Assembly (NCBI RefSeq): GCF_012220205.1
Contig: NZ_CP047225.1
Coordinates: 930,001 to 994,000 of the forward strand
Direction: 5' to 3'
DNA: 64,000 bases
From: Mycoplasmopsis gallinacea
GTDB lineage: Bacteria; Bacillota_I; Bacilli_A; Mycoplasmatales; Metamycoplasmataceae
Position numbers and translations under genes: made by a program
The notes under the pieces: generated by a model
What the model was told of the DNA's origin: nothing
Database searches by the model: none
The model's input: the letters and a program-made list of their open reading frames with translations, nothing else
In this document: positions 1 through 13,996 of the stretch, in pieces
Position numbering within the stretch: the stretch's first letter is position 1
How the letters are laid out: each line of letters opens with the position of its first letter

Positions 1-3000
1 GTTTTCTTGATTTCACTATCTTGACCATTGTATACGTAATATTCAATATCTTTATTAGCTTTACGTGTTTTTTCGATTATTTCATGAATTTCTTTTATAA
101 CAGCTAATCTTTCTAAGTATTTTTTAATTTCATCTGTTTTAGCATTAATTGCTTCTGAATTAGCACTTTGTTCAACAACAAGTGCTTCACCTTCATTAAT
201 TAAACGAGTAAGTTCAGTATTTAATGATTTTAAGAATGCTGAATCACTATTTTGTGAAAGGAAATCATCATTTGCCACTTTGACTGCTTTAGCAAATTCT
301 GTAATTGCAGGTAATTTATTTTCAAAAAGTTTAACCTTTTCATTAACTGATTCAAAAGTATCTAAAGTAGAAGCTTTGTTTACTTGATCAAGGAAAGCGT
401 CATAAACACTATTTAAGTTTGCAAGTCCAGTTGGATCATAAGCACCAATAGCATCTTCTGTTTTTTCTCTTAATCTTTGAATAAATCCTAATGATTCATC
501 TCTTTTAATTTCGAATGTTTTATATTCTTCAAATTGTTCATCTAAAACAGATTTTTTGTTTTCAATATCTTCTTTTGAATCAGTAAAGTTAACAAGAGAA
601 TTTGAAAGCATGTCATTAAGAACCTTAATGTCGCTTTCAAGTTTATCTCTATCACTATCTCTAGTTTGTTCTTCAGCAAGTTCCTCTTTTAAAAGCAGAA
701 TCTTCTTAGCAACTAATTTTTGAACATCAAATAATTGAGTTGCTGAATCTACTTTTTCTTTTGTCGCAACTGGATCATAGTTACTATAAGTATTTTTTGG
801 ATCATTTAATTCAGTAAGAACATTATCTGTGAAAAGATCAACAGCTTTTTTAACTGATGCATATCCTGATTTAGAATCACTTGTAAGTTCATTATAAGGA
901 TTGTTTGAATCATCAGCGTTTGGCGCTATATCTGATTTTAATCTTTGAGTAGCTTTAATTGCTTCATCACGATCAAATTCAAACTGAATTTTCTTATACA
1001 TATCATCAAGATCTTGTAAAGTGGTTCTTGGATCATCTTTTAAAGCATTGTATTCATCGATTGCTTTAAGATAATATGGTTTTTCACTTTCAGGAAGATT
1101 TTGTTTATCTGCATATTTAGGATCGATTTCTTCTTTAAGAGCTTCGATTTTATCGATTTTTTGTTGATATAATTCTTCGTTTTCTCTAATTTTGTCTTGA
1201 ATATCACTTAATTTAGCAAGAATTTCATCGTTTTTAGCTTTAATTTCTTCAGCTGTAGCAGTACGAGATTCTACTAAAAGTTCAGCTTCGTGTTTAAGTT
1301 GTTCAAGGTCATTTACAAGTTGCACTTGAATTGCTTTATCTTTAATTTGATCAAGAACAGCTTGTACATCTTCTTTAACTGAATCGTTAAGTTCTTTTTT
1401 AGCTTCTTCTTTAGCAAGGAAATCTTTAAGAGCTTCTGTTTTAGCATTAATTTCACTTGGTGAATCAGCAAGATTAATTCCATTATTTTTAATTGCTTCT
1501 TTAATTTGATCAATTAATTTTTGGTTTTTATCGGTATCCCCTTGCTCAGCGATTAATTGGTTCATTAAATCTGTAGCTTTTTTAAGCTCATCTACAAGAG
1601 GGTTAAATGCAGCCACTTTTTCTTCAGCAAGCTCAATATCGCTAGCTTGGTTTTTGTTAGCAAGAGCATCTTGAACAAAATCATCGATGGCTTTAATACC
1701 TTCGTTAATTTTGTTTTCTTCTTCAGTTGTAGGGTTATTAACTTTATTATTTTGAATTAAGTTATTTAAAGCAACAATATTATCTTTAGCTTTAGCAACT
1801 TTTAAGGCATTAACTTCATTTAAAGCATCATTATTAAGTGTTGCAACTTCGCTTGAGTTAGGAATGTTATCTGATTTAATTGCGTCGATAAGATCGCTAA
1901 TTTTGTTTTGAATTTCATTAGCTTTTGGAAGCTCTTCAGCTGAATATGTACCTTTATTTGGTGATTCTTCTGTTTCAGTAATAGCTGGAACAAGTGCTTG
2001 GAGCTGTGTATCTTGAAGATCTTTTAATGAAGGAAGAATTTGCTCAAGTTTAGCTAAATCTTCTTTGGTTTTATCGATGTTTTCAGGATTTGTTTTATCT
2101 CTTGCATAAGCTTCTTTGATGCTATCTAATTTATCTAAAAGAGCTTTTTCAATTGGTGTTAAAGGCCCAGAAGTTTTAGTATTTGGGAATGTTTCATTGA
2201 TTTTCTTTTTAAGATCATTGAACATTTTGTTTTGTTCTTTTTCACTAATTGCATTTGCTAATTTGTCATTTGCAAGTGAAAGTTCTTCTTGAGCTTGTTT
2301 TAATTGTTCCTTAGTTGTGTTTGGATCTTTTAAAATTGCATCAAGAGCAGCTTTTTTAGCTGCAACATCTTGCATTTCTTTTAATGGTTTATCATCTAAA
2401 GTGTTAGCTTTGGCAAGAAGATTGTCACTTCTATCCATTGCATCAATAGAATCTTTAGCAATAAGTGCTTTTTCAGTGTTTTCTTGAACTTTTCTAGCAA
2501 TTTCTTCAAGGGCAGCTTTAACTTCATCTGCATTATCTGCATTTAAAGAGTTTTTAAGATCTTCAGCTTGTTTTTTGAAATTATCTAAGTTAGTAGCAAA
2601 AACTTTTTCAACTTCTGTAGGCACATAATTTGGATCATTATCCACGTTGAAAATATCATCTAAATGATCTTTTTTCTCATCAATTAACTTTTGCACTTCG
2701 ATGTATTTATCAACAACTGGTTTGATAGCAAGAAAATCATTCATTTTCTCGATTGCATCTTTTAAGTTGCTAATTGTAATAGGATCGGTTGTGCTTGAAA
2801 GTTTTTTGGTTAAATCATCAAAATCAGCAATTTGTGCAAGCATATCAGCTGCATAATCACTTGGATCATTGTTATAAAGATCTTTTAAGGCTTGAATTTG
2901 GTCATTTAAGTTTTGTGCTTGGTCTAAATAATCATTTTTAAGTTCATTTGATCAAGCTTTGTAAATTTGTTTAAGCTCAGCAACAGGAATAGTTCCAAGG

Positions 3001-4460
3001 TTTTTAGTTGCATCAATTTTGTTTTCAAGCTCATCTAAATCAGATGAAATATTTGGTTTAAGATTTTCTTGATCTTTTAATCACTTGATGTCATTTCTTA
3101 AATTATCAAGCTCATCCATCATGATTTTTGAATCTGAAACAGCTTTATCAAAGACTTTTTTCATTTCATCAAGGATTTTTTGAGCTTCTTCTTTTGAAGC
3201 TGCTTTTCTGAATTTATCTTCTAAATTATCAAGTCTTAATTTGTCAATGTCAGAAAGGAATTTTTTATCATAAGCATCATCAATTTGAGCTTCTAAGTCT
3301 TTAAATTCATCTTCTAAAGCTTTAAGGTTATTGTAATTATCATTGATTTGTTTTTTAATATCTGCAAGTGATTCAGTATCGCTAGGAAGATTATCTAAAT
3401 CTGGAAGATCTTTTCTGAATAAATCATCAAAGATATCAAGTTGCTCTGTAGCAACAAAATCTTTAATTGCTTTTTTAAGTTCTTCTGGATCTTTACGGTA
3501 ATCACTTTCTTTTAATAAAGTGGTTTGTAAGTTTTGAATTGCTTCATCTAAATCAGCTTCTGAACTTAAGTTATTTTTAACATTATTGTATTGATTTATG
3601 GCATCTTGAATTTCTTGTTTAAGTTTTGGGTTAATATCTGAATTTAATAATTGGTTAGCTTTATCAACAAGTGAATCACCTGTGTTTATTTTTTTGTCTA
3701 TTCTTTGTTTAAGTTCTTCAAGTTTATTTAATTTATTTTGAACAACAATTTCTTTAGTTTCAAGATCATTTAAAGTAAATTCATATCCATTTGAATATTT
3801 TTCTAAACTATCAACTGAATCAAGAAGATCATTTTTTAAGTTAGGATAAGGGAAAGTTTTTTCAAACTCTCTAGCTTTATTTACTAATTCATCAGCAACT
3901 TGTAAGTATCCGTTTTGTTTTGCAAGTTCTTCTTGAAGCTTTCTTTGATATTCTTGAAGCGCTTCAGAAATATCGTATGAAGGATCACTTTCGTATCTAG
4001 CGAAAGCTTTTTCAAGCTCAATTGTAGGACCTAAGCTAAAGTTACTTTTTAAAGTTGTTTCACGTAAAAGGTTTTTTTGCTTTTCTAAAATATCCTTAAG
4101 AATTAAATAATCTTCTTTAGGCATACTTGGTGAAAATGCATTTGATACTTCCTGAGCTAACTTATTTAATGAATCAGACATTGTTTGAATTTTTTCTCTA
4201 TCAGTTAAGTTTTTGTTGTTTAAAACAACATTATAGTTTTTAATGTTTTCAAATGATTCGGAACTAATTTTGTCTTTAAAGTAGTTTGATTTACTTGCTT
4301 GCTCCATTGCAGAGTAGCTATAACTTAATGTTACTAAAGCTGAATTTGGGTCAAGACCCATAGTTTCTTTAATAAACACTAAGTGCATAGTAGCAGCAGC
4401 TACAGCTACACCAGCTGCAGCGGCTACTCCACCAATTATTTTTTTAGTTTTATTACTCAT
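1..4460 (-). CDS. Giant coiled-coil membrane-anchored surface protein (3' end beyond window)
   Basis: The frame stays open from the ATG at 4460 to the left edge if TGA is Trp (for example TGA at 3081-3083 and 2952-2954), giving at least 1486 residues. The start was chosen because AAAGGG lies just upstream and the ATG overlaps the stop of the preceding gene (ATGAGTAA), implying translational coupling. Residues 8-30 are an Ala/Val/Gly-rich hydrophobic segment after MSNKTKK, with no lipobox cysteine, so it looks like an N-terminal anchor. The rest is Glu/Lys/Leu/Asp-rich with heptad-like spacing and repeated three-helix-like segments, as in FIVAR/GA-containing massive surface proteins of mycoplasmas. 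The specific role (adhesion, gliding, immunoglobulin or albumin binding) cannot be read from the sequence. A Gli-type gliding protein is a less likely alternative. Confidence 0.85.
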
Positions 4461-7400
4461 TTGTTTCCCTTTCTTCATTATTTTGTAATTCAAGATCTGA
4501 TTTGTAAATTTTAGCCATGTAATCTATGTTAAATGTGTTAACGAATCCGTTTGATGCAAATGTCATTCCGTTTCCATCATCAGTTGCATCTGAAGCACCT
4601 TTTCCATCCGCAAAGTAAATAGCACCTCTAGGTGGGAATGAAGTTGTTGTACCACTTGGTCCACCAGTTGTGTTAGCAATTGCATAAGCAGTATTTTTGT
4701 TAACGTATTCTGAAAGAACATCTTTAGCCATTTGTAATGATTTTTTGTAATTCTCAGCTGCATCAGTATCTGAATATGTGTATGAATTAGATACGTAAGC
4801 AATAGATCTGTTTGCTCAAGGAATACCTGCAATAAAGTAATTAGCACTTGATGAAGGAACAATTTCGAATAATCAAAGAATAATTCCCATTTTCTTGCTA
4901 TCCACATCATAAACTGGAATAGCAATTAAGTGAGGTACATATGAAATTGAACCATAGTTATCTGATGGTAATAATCTTCAGAATGTAAGATCAGCACTTT
5001 TGGCATATGTTTTACCTTTGTATCTAAAGTTTCCGCCATTTTTAGCTGAAATGTTAATGTTAATTCTTTCTTTTTGAATATCTAAAGTACGTTTTCATTT
5101 TTTAAGCTCTTGCGCTCATTGTTCAGCTTGCTCATTTGCTGGATATTTTGATACTCTAGCTTTTGCAGCTTTTAAGTTAGGATCTAATTCTACAAACGGG
5201 TCATTCATTTCAAATGATTGACCTTTTAATTCAGTAAGTTTGTCTTCTGAATACATTGGTAAGTAAGTTTGTTCATTATAAAGTGATTGTAAGTCGTTAT
5301 ATCCTGAAACAATAACACTAGGTGCTGTTTCCGGTGTAACTCCACCTTTTGCATAATCAAATAATACTGCACCTGGAAGGTTTTCAACAGGAGTAGATTT
5401 TCAATTTTCGCTCATTTTTTTAGATCAATCAGTTTTGAAGAATCCTTTTGTACTTGAGAATCAATCGTTATTAATTTTAATTTCTGAATAAGTTTTAAAT
5501 CTTGATTCAACTCCTGTTCAGTAAACTACTACTTCCCCCGTATCGTTGAATACTGAAGTTGTTGAATCATTATTATTTGTAGGCATTGTAAATTTAACTA
5601 AAATGTTGTATTTTACATTTTTGTAACTTGGGTTAGCCTGAACAATATCTGTTAATAAAGGTTGACCATCTTCATCAATGTATAAGTAGACTTTAACATT
5701 GCTATTATTGAAGATTTTGCTATTTTGTTTTACAATTGAGAATTTGCTAAATAAGTCTAAGAATGATTGTCCATCAACTAAAAGAGCTTTTTTATCTACC
5801 CCACCAACTCTAACTGTTGTGTATGCAGCATCTTGAATTTTGCTTACAGCATCTGTTCAATCATCAGCATATTTACCAGTTACAAGTTCTAAATCATTGT
5901 AATTATAGTGGTATGAATCTTGACTTGGTTTGTTGTAAAGGTATTCAAAAAGATCTTGTTTGTTAACTGGACTATTTAATCAGTCTCTAAATCCTTTTGC
6001 AGAACTTAAAGCTCTTTTTACTTTAAGAAGAACCATTGATGGTGAATTTAAATCAGATGCATCAAGTTCTTTTTTAACTAATGAAGTATTTGTATCATTT
6101 TTGATTTTTTCAGCTTGAGCGCTTTGAACATTGAATTGTTTTTTAAACTCAGCAAAGATAGTATCTCTTTGATCTACTGCATTAGTATCAAGTCAAAGAT
6201 TTAAGTACTCATCAATTTGAGATCTTCTTTGAATGTAATCAATGTAAATATTTTTAAGCGCTTTGTTATCAGTTTCACTATCACCAAAAATTAATTTATT
6301 TCATTTTGTATTTTGCTCTAAGATAGCTTTTGAATAATCTAAGAATTTATTTTTTGAAGCAACAAGAGCATCTTTATCAGCATCATTAACTGGCTCATCT
6401 AAAGGATTTGTTCCTTGAGTTGAATTTGTTGCATTATCAAAACTTGTTGTATCTAAGAATGAACTTAAATACTCACTACTTGAAGTGTCAAAATGCATAT
6501 CATTAATGATAGTTCTTAAGTTAGAAGGTGTTGTTCCATCAGCACCTGCACTTGGAGCTGTAAGTTCTTTTTTAGCTTCATCAAATTCTGTTTTAAAGCT
6601 CTTAAGTTTTAAGGTTGTTGTTTGTTTTACAAGTGTATATTTAGAGTTAAGATCTTTTCTTTTCTCTTTAATTTCATTAATTGTATCAGTGTAATTTTCA
6701 TATTGTGATTCTGAATAACTAGCAGTTGAATTTGTATAATCATTGTCAATATTTCATAAAGCAGGATCAAAGCTTTCAATAGCTTGAATGCTTGTAATTA
6801 ATGATTCAATATCACTTGATGATAATCCATATAACTTAGCAAGTTCAGCTTTATCAATTGATTTAGAAGCAATTTCAGAATCTACACCTTTGAAAATTTG
6901 AGCATATTGTTTTGATCTTACAAGAAGTGATCTTAAACTGTTTCTTTCATATTCGAATAATGCTAAAAGTTGAGCTTTAATTTTAGCTTTTGATTGCTCA
7001 ATTAACTGATTGCTTTGCTTAATGAATTCAATTTCTTCTGTTTGACCTTGGTTATCTGATAAGGTTTGAAGTTGCTCAATAGCCTGAGCTTCAAAATCAT
7101 CCATTTTTGGACCATTATTAAATCCATAGTTACTATCTACATATGATTTAACATCTTTAGCATTAGCAAGTTGTGCTTTTAATTCTCTAAGTTTTTGATC
7201 TTTTAACTTAGCAATAAGCCCTGTTGAACCATCATCAATTTTGTCAATTTCAAGTGATTTAGAAATTTCATCATGATTTAATTTGGTAAGTTGCTCTTTA
7301 GCTTTTGCAATTTCTTGATTTAATTGCACGTAAAGATCATTCATTAAAGCTGTATCAGCATTTGCACCATCAGAACTTACTTTTCTAGCTGCATAAATTG

Positions 7401-10400
7401 CTTCTGCTTTAGTAAGAACTTTCTTAAGGTTAATTGAGTTAGCAAGTGCAACTTTTAATGAAGTATCACTTTCACCTGTTAAGTATTTTTCTTTGAAGTT
7501 TTTGTTAAATTCTTCAGAAGAATAATACGAATTTGTGTAGTAAATTTCTTTGAAAATGTCATTTAAGATTTTTTGAAGTGGTGCAGATTCATTTGCTTCA
7601 AGGAATACATTTTCACTATTAGCAAGAGCTGTATCTTTGTTTTGCACTTTATATGAATCAAGTGTTTTTTGGCTTGCTACATATGCTTTATAAAATTCAA
7701 GTTTATCAATTTGGAATTGTAATAATCTCTTTCACTCATTGATAATGTTTTGATCCACATTATTTTGGTAAATTGAAAGAATTGTTCTAGAATCTACAAG
7801 TAAATCACCTTTAATAAAGCTAATTTCTTCTTTTACTTGATCAAGTAATGATTTCATGTGAGCATTTTCTTTAGCATAATCATCAGCTTCAATTTCAGTA
7901 ACTTTAGCTTCTAAATCACTTACTTTATCAGCAATTATTTTGTATGGATCAACTACTTTATTTACAGCAGAAATATAATCTGTGTAATTATCTAAATCAG
8001 TTGTAGTGTAGCTTTCTGAAATGTAGTTAAGAATATCAAGATAAGCCTGGCTAATTTTGCTATTTGCAATTGCATATTTAGGTTCATCTTTAGATAATTT
8101 TTCATTAAGAGTTTCAATATTATCTCTAATACTTTGGATTTTTATTTGTCTATTTGTAAATAGAGCAATTTTTTCCTCAAGCTCACTTTGTAAGTCACTA
8201 ATTTTAGTGTTAATAACTTCATTTTTTCAAGTTAAAGCTGTATTTTTTAAGTTGAATTTAGTATCATTATTTGTTTCTTGTGAAGCAACAGTAAATAATG
8301 CTTCAGCTAATTTGTTTTGAAGATCAAGATTTTGTTTGTATTTAAATAAATCATATTGAATTTGGTAGAAAGCTTTTTTAGCTTCATCTTGAGCTTCTTG
8401 CAATTGAGTTTTTGAAGTAGCTAATTTTTCTTTAAGATCAACAATTTGAGCCTCAATTTCAACAACTTTAGCTTGTGCGTTTGTTATAGTGTTTTCAGAA
8501 AGAGATGAATCATAACTTCTTTGAGCTTGAAGTTCAGTAACTCTTTCTTTAGCAACTTCTAATTCTTTAACACGTAAGCTAACTTGGTTACTGTATCTTG
8601 TAATTTGAGTTACTAAATCATCAATTGTAGATGTAACTTGTTCAAGTTTTGCTTTATCAGCTGCAATTTTAGCTTGAATTGTTTGGTTTTCTTCTTGTGC
8701 TTGACTGTGCTGTTCTTTAATAGCTTCAGCATCAGTATAGTTTAAATTATCCGCTTCTTCTTTAGCAGCAATTTCTGAATTTAAAATTGATTCACCAATG
8801 TTTTTAGCATCAAAATCAAATCCAAAGTCTTTTAATGAATCAGGAGATACATTTAAATTGCTAAATTCAGCTTTTTTAGCTGTAGCATTGTCTTTAACAT
8901 TTGTATAATCAGTATTAATTACTTCTTCTTGAGCTGTCACTAAGTTTTTGAAGTTTTCAAGTGAAACTGAAATAATTGCAAGTTCTTTTTTGATTTCAAG
9001 AGTGTTTACTTGTGTATTTGCATAATCAATTGAATCTGCAAAGTTTTTAAATACTTCAAGTGAAGCAAGCATTTTAGCTTTAACTGATTCTTTAGTTAAA
9101 TTGCTAAAGCTTTCTTCAGTTGCTTCTTCATTAATTTTGAATGTTAAATTATCAATATTTCCAAATCCATCAGCATAGTCAATAGCTTCTAATTTAGCTT
9201 TAACATTTTCATAATTTTTATCAAAGTCTTTAATAGCATTTAAAAGAGCTTCGTAGTTTTTAACTTCTTCGTTTAATTCACTAATTTGTTTTGAATCAGG
9301 GTTTGTGTATTTAGCGCTAGCTCTTTTTTGTAAATCTTCATTGAATCTATTTTGAAGAGCCTCAATTTTTGGATCTTGAGTTTCTGCAAGAGCTTCTTTA
9401 ATTTTTGTATCAAGACTATCTACATTACCTGCAAGAACTTTAATTTCATCGATGTTTTGATTAATTTTTTTGTAAACATCTTCAATTGCTTTAATTGCAT
9501 CTTTACCTTGTGCATTTGCAAGTTCTTCTTGTTTCTTATCAAGAAGTTCTGTAAGACCTGCTAATTGACTTGTTCCGTATGAATCAGCTGGAATTTCAGC
9601 TTTTAAAGCTTCAAGGTTGTCATTAACTTGTTTACGTAATTTTTCTTCTTCAACTGCATTATATCTAGCTGTATTAAGGTTTTCAGCTTTAGCTTGAATT
9701 ACAGCTTTATCATCAGCATTTGGATCAATTAAGTTCTCATTAATTGCGTTGATAATTTCCTCTTTATTTTGAGTATCACCATATGCATCAAGTAATTTTG
9801 TAGACTCATCAGCATAAGTTTTAAGTGAATCCATTTTACTAATGTATTCATTTAACTGCGCTTCTGTTAGTTTAGGATCTTCTGAATTTACTTTTTCAAG
9901 TCAATTATCCATTGAATCTTGAATGTTTTGGGCAAGTTTTTCAGTTGGGCTTGTATCACCATTTGTAGTTGAAGTTGTCTCAGGGAAAGCATCTTTAACA
10001 GCTTCAATTTTAGCTTTTTTATCTTCAAAAACATCTTTAAGATATTCAAGCTTCATTTCTTTCATAAGCTGTTCAATTTGCTCTGGAGTAGCTGCATTAA
10101 TAAAGTTATCACCTTCTTTTTGAGCAGCAATTTTAGCTCAAGCAGCATTAAGTTTATCTAAACTATCTTCAGCAATTCCACGTTTTGAAGTAGCTTCTAA
10201 TGCAAGTTCATCATATAAAGCTTTTGCTTCTTTATATTTATCATCTAAAGCTTTTTCTAAGTTTTGTTTTTCAGTTGCTCCTAAATTATTAGCTCTTTCG
10301 ATTTCTCTTTGAAGTGCAACAAGCTCAGCAGCTGTTAAATCTGGATTAGCAAATTTCTCTTTGAAAGCAGCAATTTTGTTTTCAAGATTAGGTTTTGATG

Positions 10401-13400
10401 TAGCAAAAATTGCTTTATCAGCATCATCTTCTGAATAAACTTTTTCAATTTCTTTAAGTGCATCAGCAACACGTTTTTTAGCTTCAATTTTGTTTAATTC
10501 TTCAGCAATTCTTTGAATTTTTGCATCAATTTCTGAAGATGGATCATTTAAGTTGATTGTATTTGCTTCAATAACTGCTTTAAGTTGCGCAGCTACTTCT
10601 GGATAAGTATCTACAAGTTCTTTGTATTTAGCTTGTGCTTCTTTTAATTTAGCAGCAAGAGGAATGTTGTTTTGAACTTTTTCAGTTGTATCTTGAATAG
10701 TTTTAGCATTTGTAGAAGGATTTACAATTCCTTCAGCTAAATTTTGTTGATTTGTAATATTATCTGTGATTAATTTTTCTAATTCTTTATATGCTGCAGG
10801 ATCATTTTCTTCTGAAGGTGTAATGTAAGTTTTTAAATCATCAAGAGCGTTTTTGAATTTAGCTTTTTCTTGAGCAATTTGTAAATCTTCTTTTTCTTTA
10901 ATAGCAGCAGCTTTTAATTCACCGTATTTACCTGTACCAACAGCTGGATCTGTAAGATTATTAATAAAATCATTAATTTCATCAAGTTTAGCTTGTGCCT
11001 GTGCAATTTGCTCTGCTGGCTTATTAGCTCCAAGACCCATATCTTCAGTTTTTCTAATTTCATCTTGTAAAGCAAGACGTTCTTTTTCTAAATCAGCAGC
11101 AGCTTTAATGTTATCTTGAAGTTTTTTAATCGCAGCTACAGCAGCATCATAAGCTGCTTGGTCAGTATTTGGATCATCTAAAATGGCTTTTTGTTTTTCA
11201 AGTTCAGCTTTGAATTTTTTCTCAAGTTCACTTGGAATTACACCATTACGGTAAGGAGCAAAACCATCATTAATTGCTTTTAACGCTTTTTGGTAGTATT
11301 GATCAGAAATAAGTTTATTTCTTTTCTCTTTAATTAAATCTTCAAGTTCTTTAACTTTTTCAACTTCACGTTCAATATCATTTTGATCTGGGTTTTTAAA
11401 TACATCATTTTGAGCATTTAAAAGACGGTCTGCGTCATTAATTTCTGAAAGAAGTTGTCTTTTAATTTCTGGGTTAGCATCAAGGCTAGCAATAATATCT
11501 AAAAGCTTATCTTGCTCATCCATTAATTTTTGAAGGTCAGCTTTTGGAGATTCAAGAGCTTTAATTTGGTCATAAAGCTCGTCAATTTGAGCTTCTTTTT
11601 CCTCGTTAGTTAAGTTTGGATCTGAATGAACAGTGTTGATTTTGTTTAATAAAGCATCAATTTTATCTTTGTAAAGATTTGCTTGAGTGTTTCTGTCATT
11701 TCCATCTGCCATTGGTGGAATTGTGTCTTTAAATGCGTTAGTTTCTTTGTTAATTTGAGCTACTTTTTCACTTAAACGTGCATCATCAAGTAATTTTTTG
11801 TACTCTTCAATTCTTGGTTCAATTTGCTTGCTTGTAGCACTTGAATAATCATTTGTAAGAGGTGTAGAAACTGTTTCAAGAGCTTTTAAAGCTTCTTTAA
11901 TTGCTGGTGATACATCAGGGTTATTTTGTGCATCTTGCCCTGCAGCAATTAAGTTTTTAAGTTCATTTTTATTTGCGTCTCTAAGTTTGTCAAAAAGTTC
12001 AGCTACTTTATCTTCAGCTTCTCATGTACGATCTTCTTCCCCATCAAGATCATCTCATTGCTCTAATGATTGTGCTTTTAAAGCTTCAGCTTCAGCTAAA
12101 ATTTCATTAAGAAGTGGTTTATCTGCAAATTCACTTGGAAGTTTGGATTCCACTAAAGCTTGTAATTTTTCTAAGTCGCTATTGATTTTTTGAGCACGAG
12201 TTAATTTTTCAATAACATCATCAATTTTTTCATTTTCATCTTCAGATAATGCTAAAAGATCTTCACCATTAATTGAAGTCATTTCATCTTTTAATTCAGT
12301 TTCTTGTGGTGTAGAAATTAAGTTGTTTTCTTTAGCTTGATCAATTAAAGCGTTTGTGTTATCAATTGATTTTTGTTGACTTTGTGCAAAATCAATTTTA
12401 GCTTTAGCATCTTTTTTAAGCTCAATAAGTTTATCTTTAGAAATATTTGGATCATTTAAAGCCTCGCTAATTTTAGCAAGGTCGCTAATAAGAGTGTCAT
12501 TTAAATTAGCATGATCAAGAGTTGGAGCAGCATCAATAATAGCTTTAATTTCGTCTTTTAATGTTGATTTATCTTTGTTTTGATCATTTAATTCTTCTTG
12601 AATTGAATCTACTAATTTTTCAAGTTCTTTTAAATCGTCAAGTTTGTTATTTGCATAAGTTAAATCTTTTGAAGCTGCAGCTTCATCGTATTTATCTACT
12701 TTTGCAAGTAATTTTTCTTTTTCAGCATTGCTTAAATTTGAATCAAGAATGTTTTGTCTTGCAATTTCACTTTTGTTTAAGTATTTTTGATACTCAAGCT
12801 CTGTTTCTTTTTTAATTTCTGAAAGATTTGCAAGTGCATTTTCAAGATCATCTGTAAGTTGAGAAACATTCTCAGCTGAAATAGTGTTAAGATCTAAAGC
12901 TGCTTCAAGAGCATTAATAAGCCCTTGAACTTTAGCTTTATCTTCTGGTTTGTAATTTTCTGGATTTTCAGCAAGTTCATCTTTAATTTTTCATAAGATG
13001 TTTTGTGCTGGCACAATAATTTCATTTTGACGATCAAAAATTCCTTGAGTTTGCTCTTTTAACTTATTAGCAAGTTCAAGTTTTTCAGCTTCATTAATAT
13101 CACCATTTTTAAGTGAGTTGATAATGTCTCTGTTGTTATCTAAAAATTGAGCTTTAAGTTCTGGATCCTTGATTTGGTTTGTGATGTCTTCTAAAGCTTT
13201 CTCTATCCCCTCTTGAGAATTCTTTCTAATGGCATCATTTAAAAGTGCATAATCAAAGTCACGATCAAGTTTATTAGCAAGTTGTTGAGCACTAAGTGAG
13301 TTGTAATCTGGATTTTGCTTGTTGTGTTGAATTTCAAGTAAAATTCCATAAAGTTCATCTTGTGTCTCTTTGCTTAAAGTAGATTGCTTAGTTTTTGGAT

Positions 13401-13590
13401 CAATGTGTGAGTTAAGGTAATCAACAATTTTGTTTTCAAATTGTTTGATTTGTCCAAATTCTTTATTGACATAAACTTCACGGTTATTTTTTGGCTCTTC
13501 TTTTAAAGCAAGAACAACTCCAGCTAAACCTGCAGCTGCAATAGCACCAACTGCAACAGTTGTTTTAGATAAGGTTTTTCTTTTGTTCAT
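4453..13590 (-). CDS. Giant (3045 aa) coiled-coil membrane-anchored surface protein
   Basis: One continuous code-4 reading frame from the ATG at 13590 (upstream AAGAGAGGTAAAT, good Shine-Dalgarno) to TAA at 4453. I checked 12282-12990 codon by codon and the C-terminal part to 5160; only TGA codons interrupt it. Residues 10-29 form an Ala/Val/Gly/Leu membrane anchor after a basic MNKRK start; there is no lipobox. Most of the length is charged coiled coil with repeated FIVAR/GA-like helical units. The last 500 or so residues differ: they are Trp/Tyr/Pro/Gly-rich and look globular (segments such as RLLPSDNYGSISYVPHLIA and GGPSGTTTSFPPRGAIYF), so the protein is probably an anchored stalk with a terminal head. 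The next gene overlaps by 8 nt, making a two-gene operon of giant proteins. Function is unproven; adhesion or host-factor binding is an inference from architecture. Confidence 0.88.
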
Positions 13591-13623
13591 ATTTACCTCT
13601 CTTACCTATTTTTCAAAGTAATT

Positions 13624-13662
13624 AAATTTATGTAGATAGTGTTTTTTTAATTACATAAATTT
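13624..13662. promoter_or_regulatory. 11-bp perfect inverted repeat upstream of giant-protein operon
   Basis: AAATTTATGTA at 13624-13634 and TACATAAATTT at 13652-13662 are perfect inverted copies separated by 17 nt. They lie 34-72 nt upstream of the 3045-aa protein start, inside its putative leader. It could be an operator for a dimeric regulator or a leader hairpin; the sequence does not decide. Confidence 0.5.
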
Positions 13663-13735
13663 TGTTTTCGTATATTTTTTACTTATATTTATTAATAATT
13701 TATTATTAATAGATTTATTTTAAAGTTTTAATAAC

Positions 13736-13751
13736 AAAAAAAAAAAAAAAA
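13736..13751 (-). promoter_or_regulatory. Poly-T16 tract of putative length-variable promoter for the giant-protein operon
   Basis: On the minus strand this reads ACTTG, sixteen Ts, then GTTATTAAAAC. The lipoprotein locus at 31381 has the same layout: ACTTG, nineteen Ts, GTTTTAATAAAA. The matching context suggests a promoter whose -35/-10 spacing varies by slippage, 145 nt upstream of the ATG at 13590. The hairpin CAAGTCTGAAACTTG just before it (13752-13766) also makes it look like a rho-independent terminator for the small gene at 13997, but that gene already has a better terminator at 13937-13976. Confidence 0.45.
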
Positions 13752-13936
13752 CAAGTCTGAAACTTGTTCGTTTGTCCCTAAAATATGGTATAAAAAGAAT
13801 TTAATGCTTTTTTTAGTAATAAAAAAATAAATTATTCATTTTCTAATTTACAAATTTTAGTAATTTTTAAAAAGCTATATTTTGTAATTTTTTTGACGCT
13901 TTTTTTAATTTTTTGTATGAAATTGCTCAGGCTAGT

Positions 13937-13976
13937 AATTAAAAAATAGCAAGGATGATATTGCTATTTTTTAATT
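13937..13976 (-). terminator. Rho-independent terminator after the 86-aa membrane protein
   Basis: Perfect 16-bp inverted repeat (AATTAAAAAATAGCAA and complement) with an 8-nt loop, beginning 20 nt past the stop at 13997. The A/T flanks give a U-run on either strand, so it can act in both directions. Confidence 0.75.
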
Positions 13977-13996
13977 ATCTGAAATACAAATTGGGA

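Noticed and set aside
1313-1513. 66-codon Lys/Leu-rich minus-strand frame
   Set aside because: It is out of frame with the continuous giant protein gene and shows only shadow composition.
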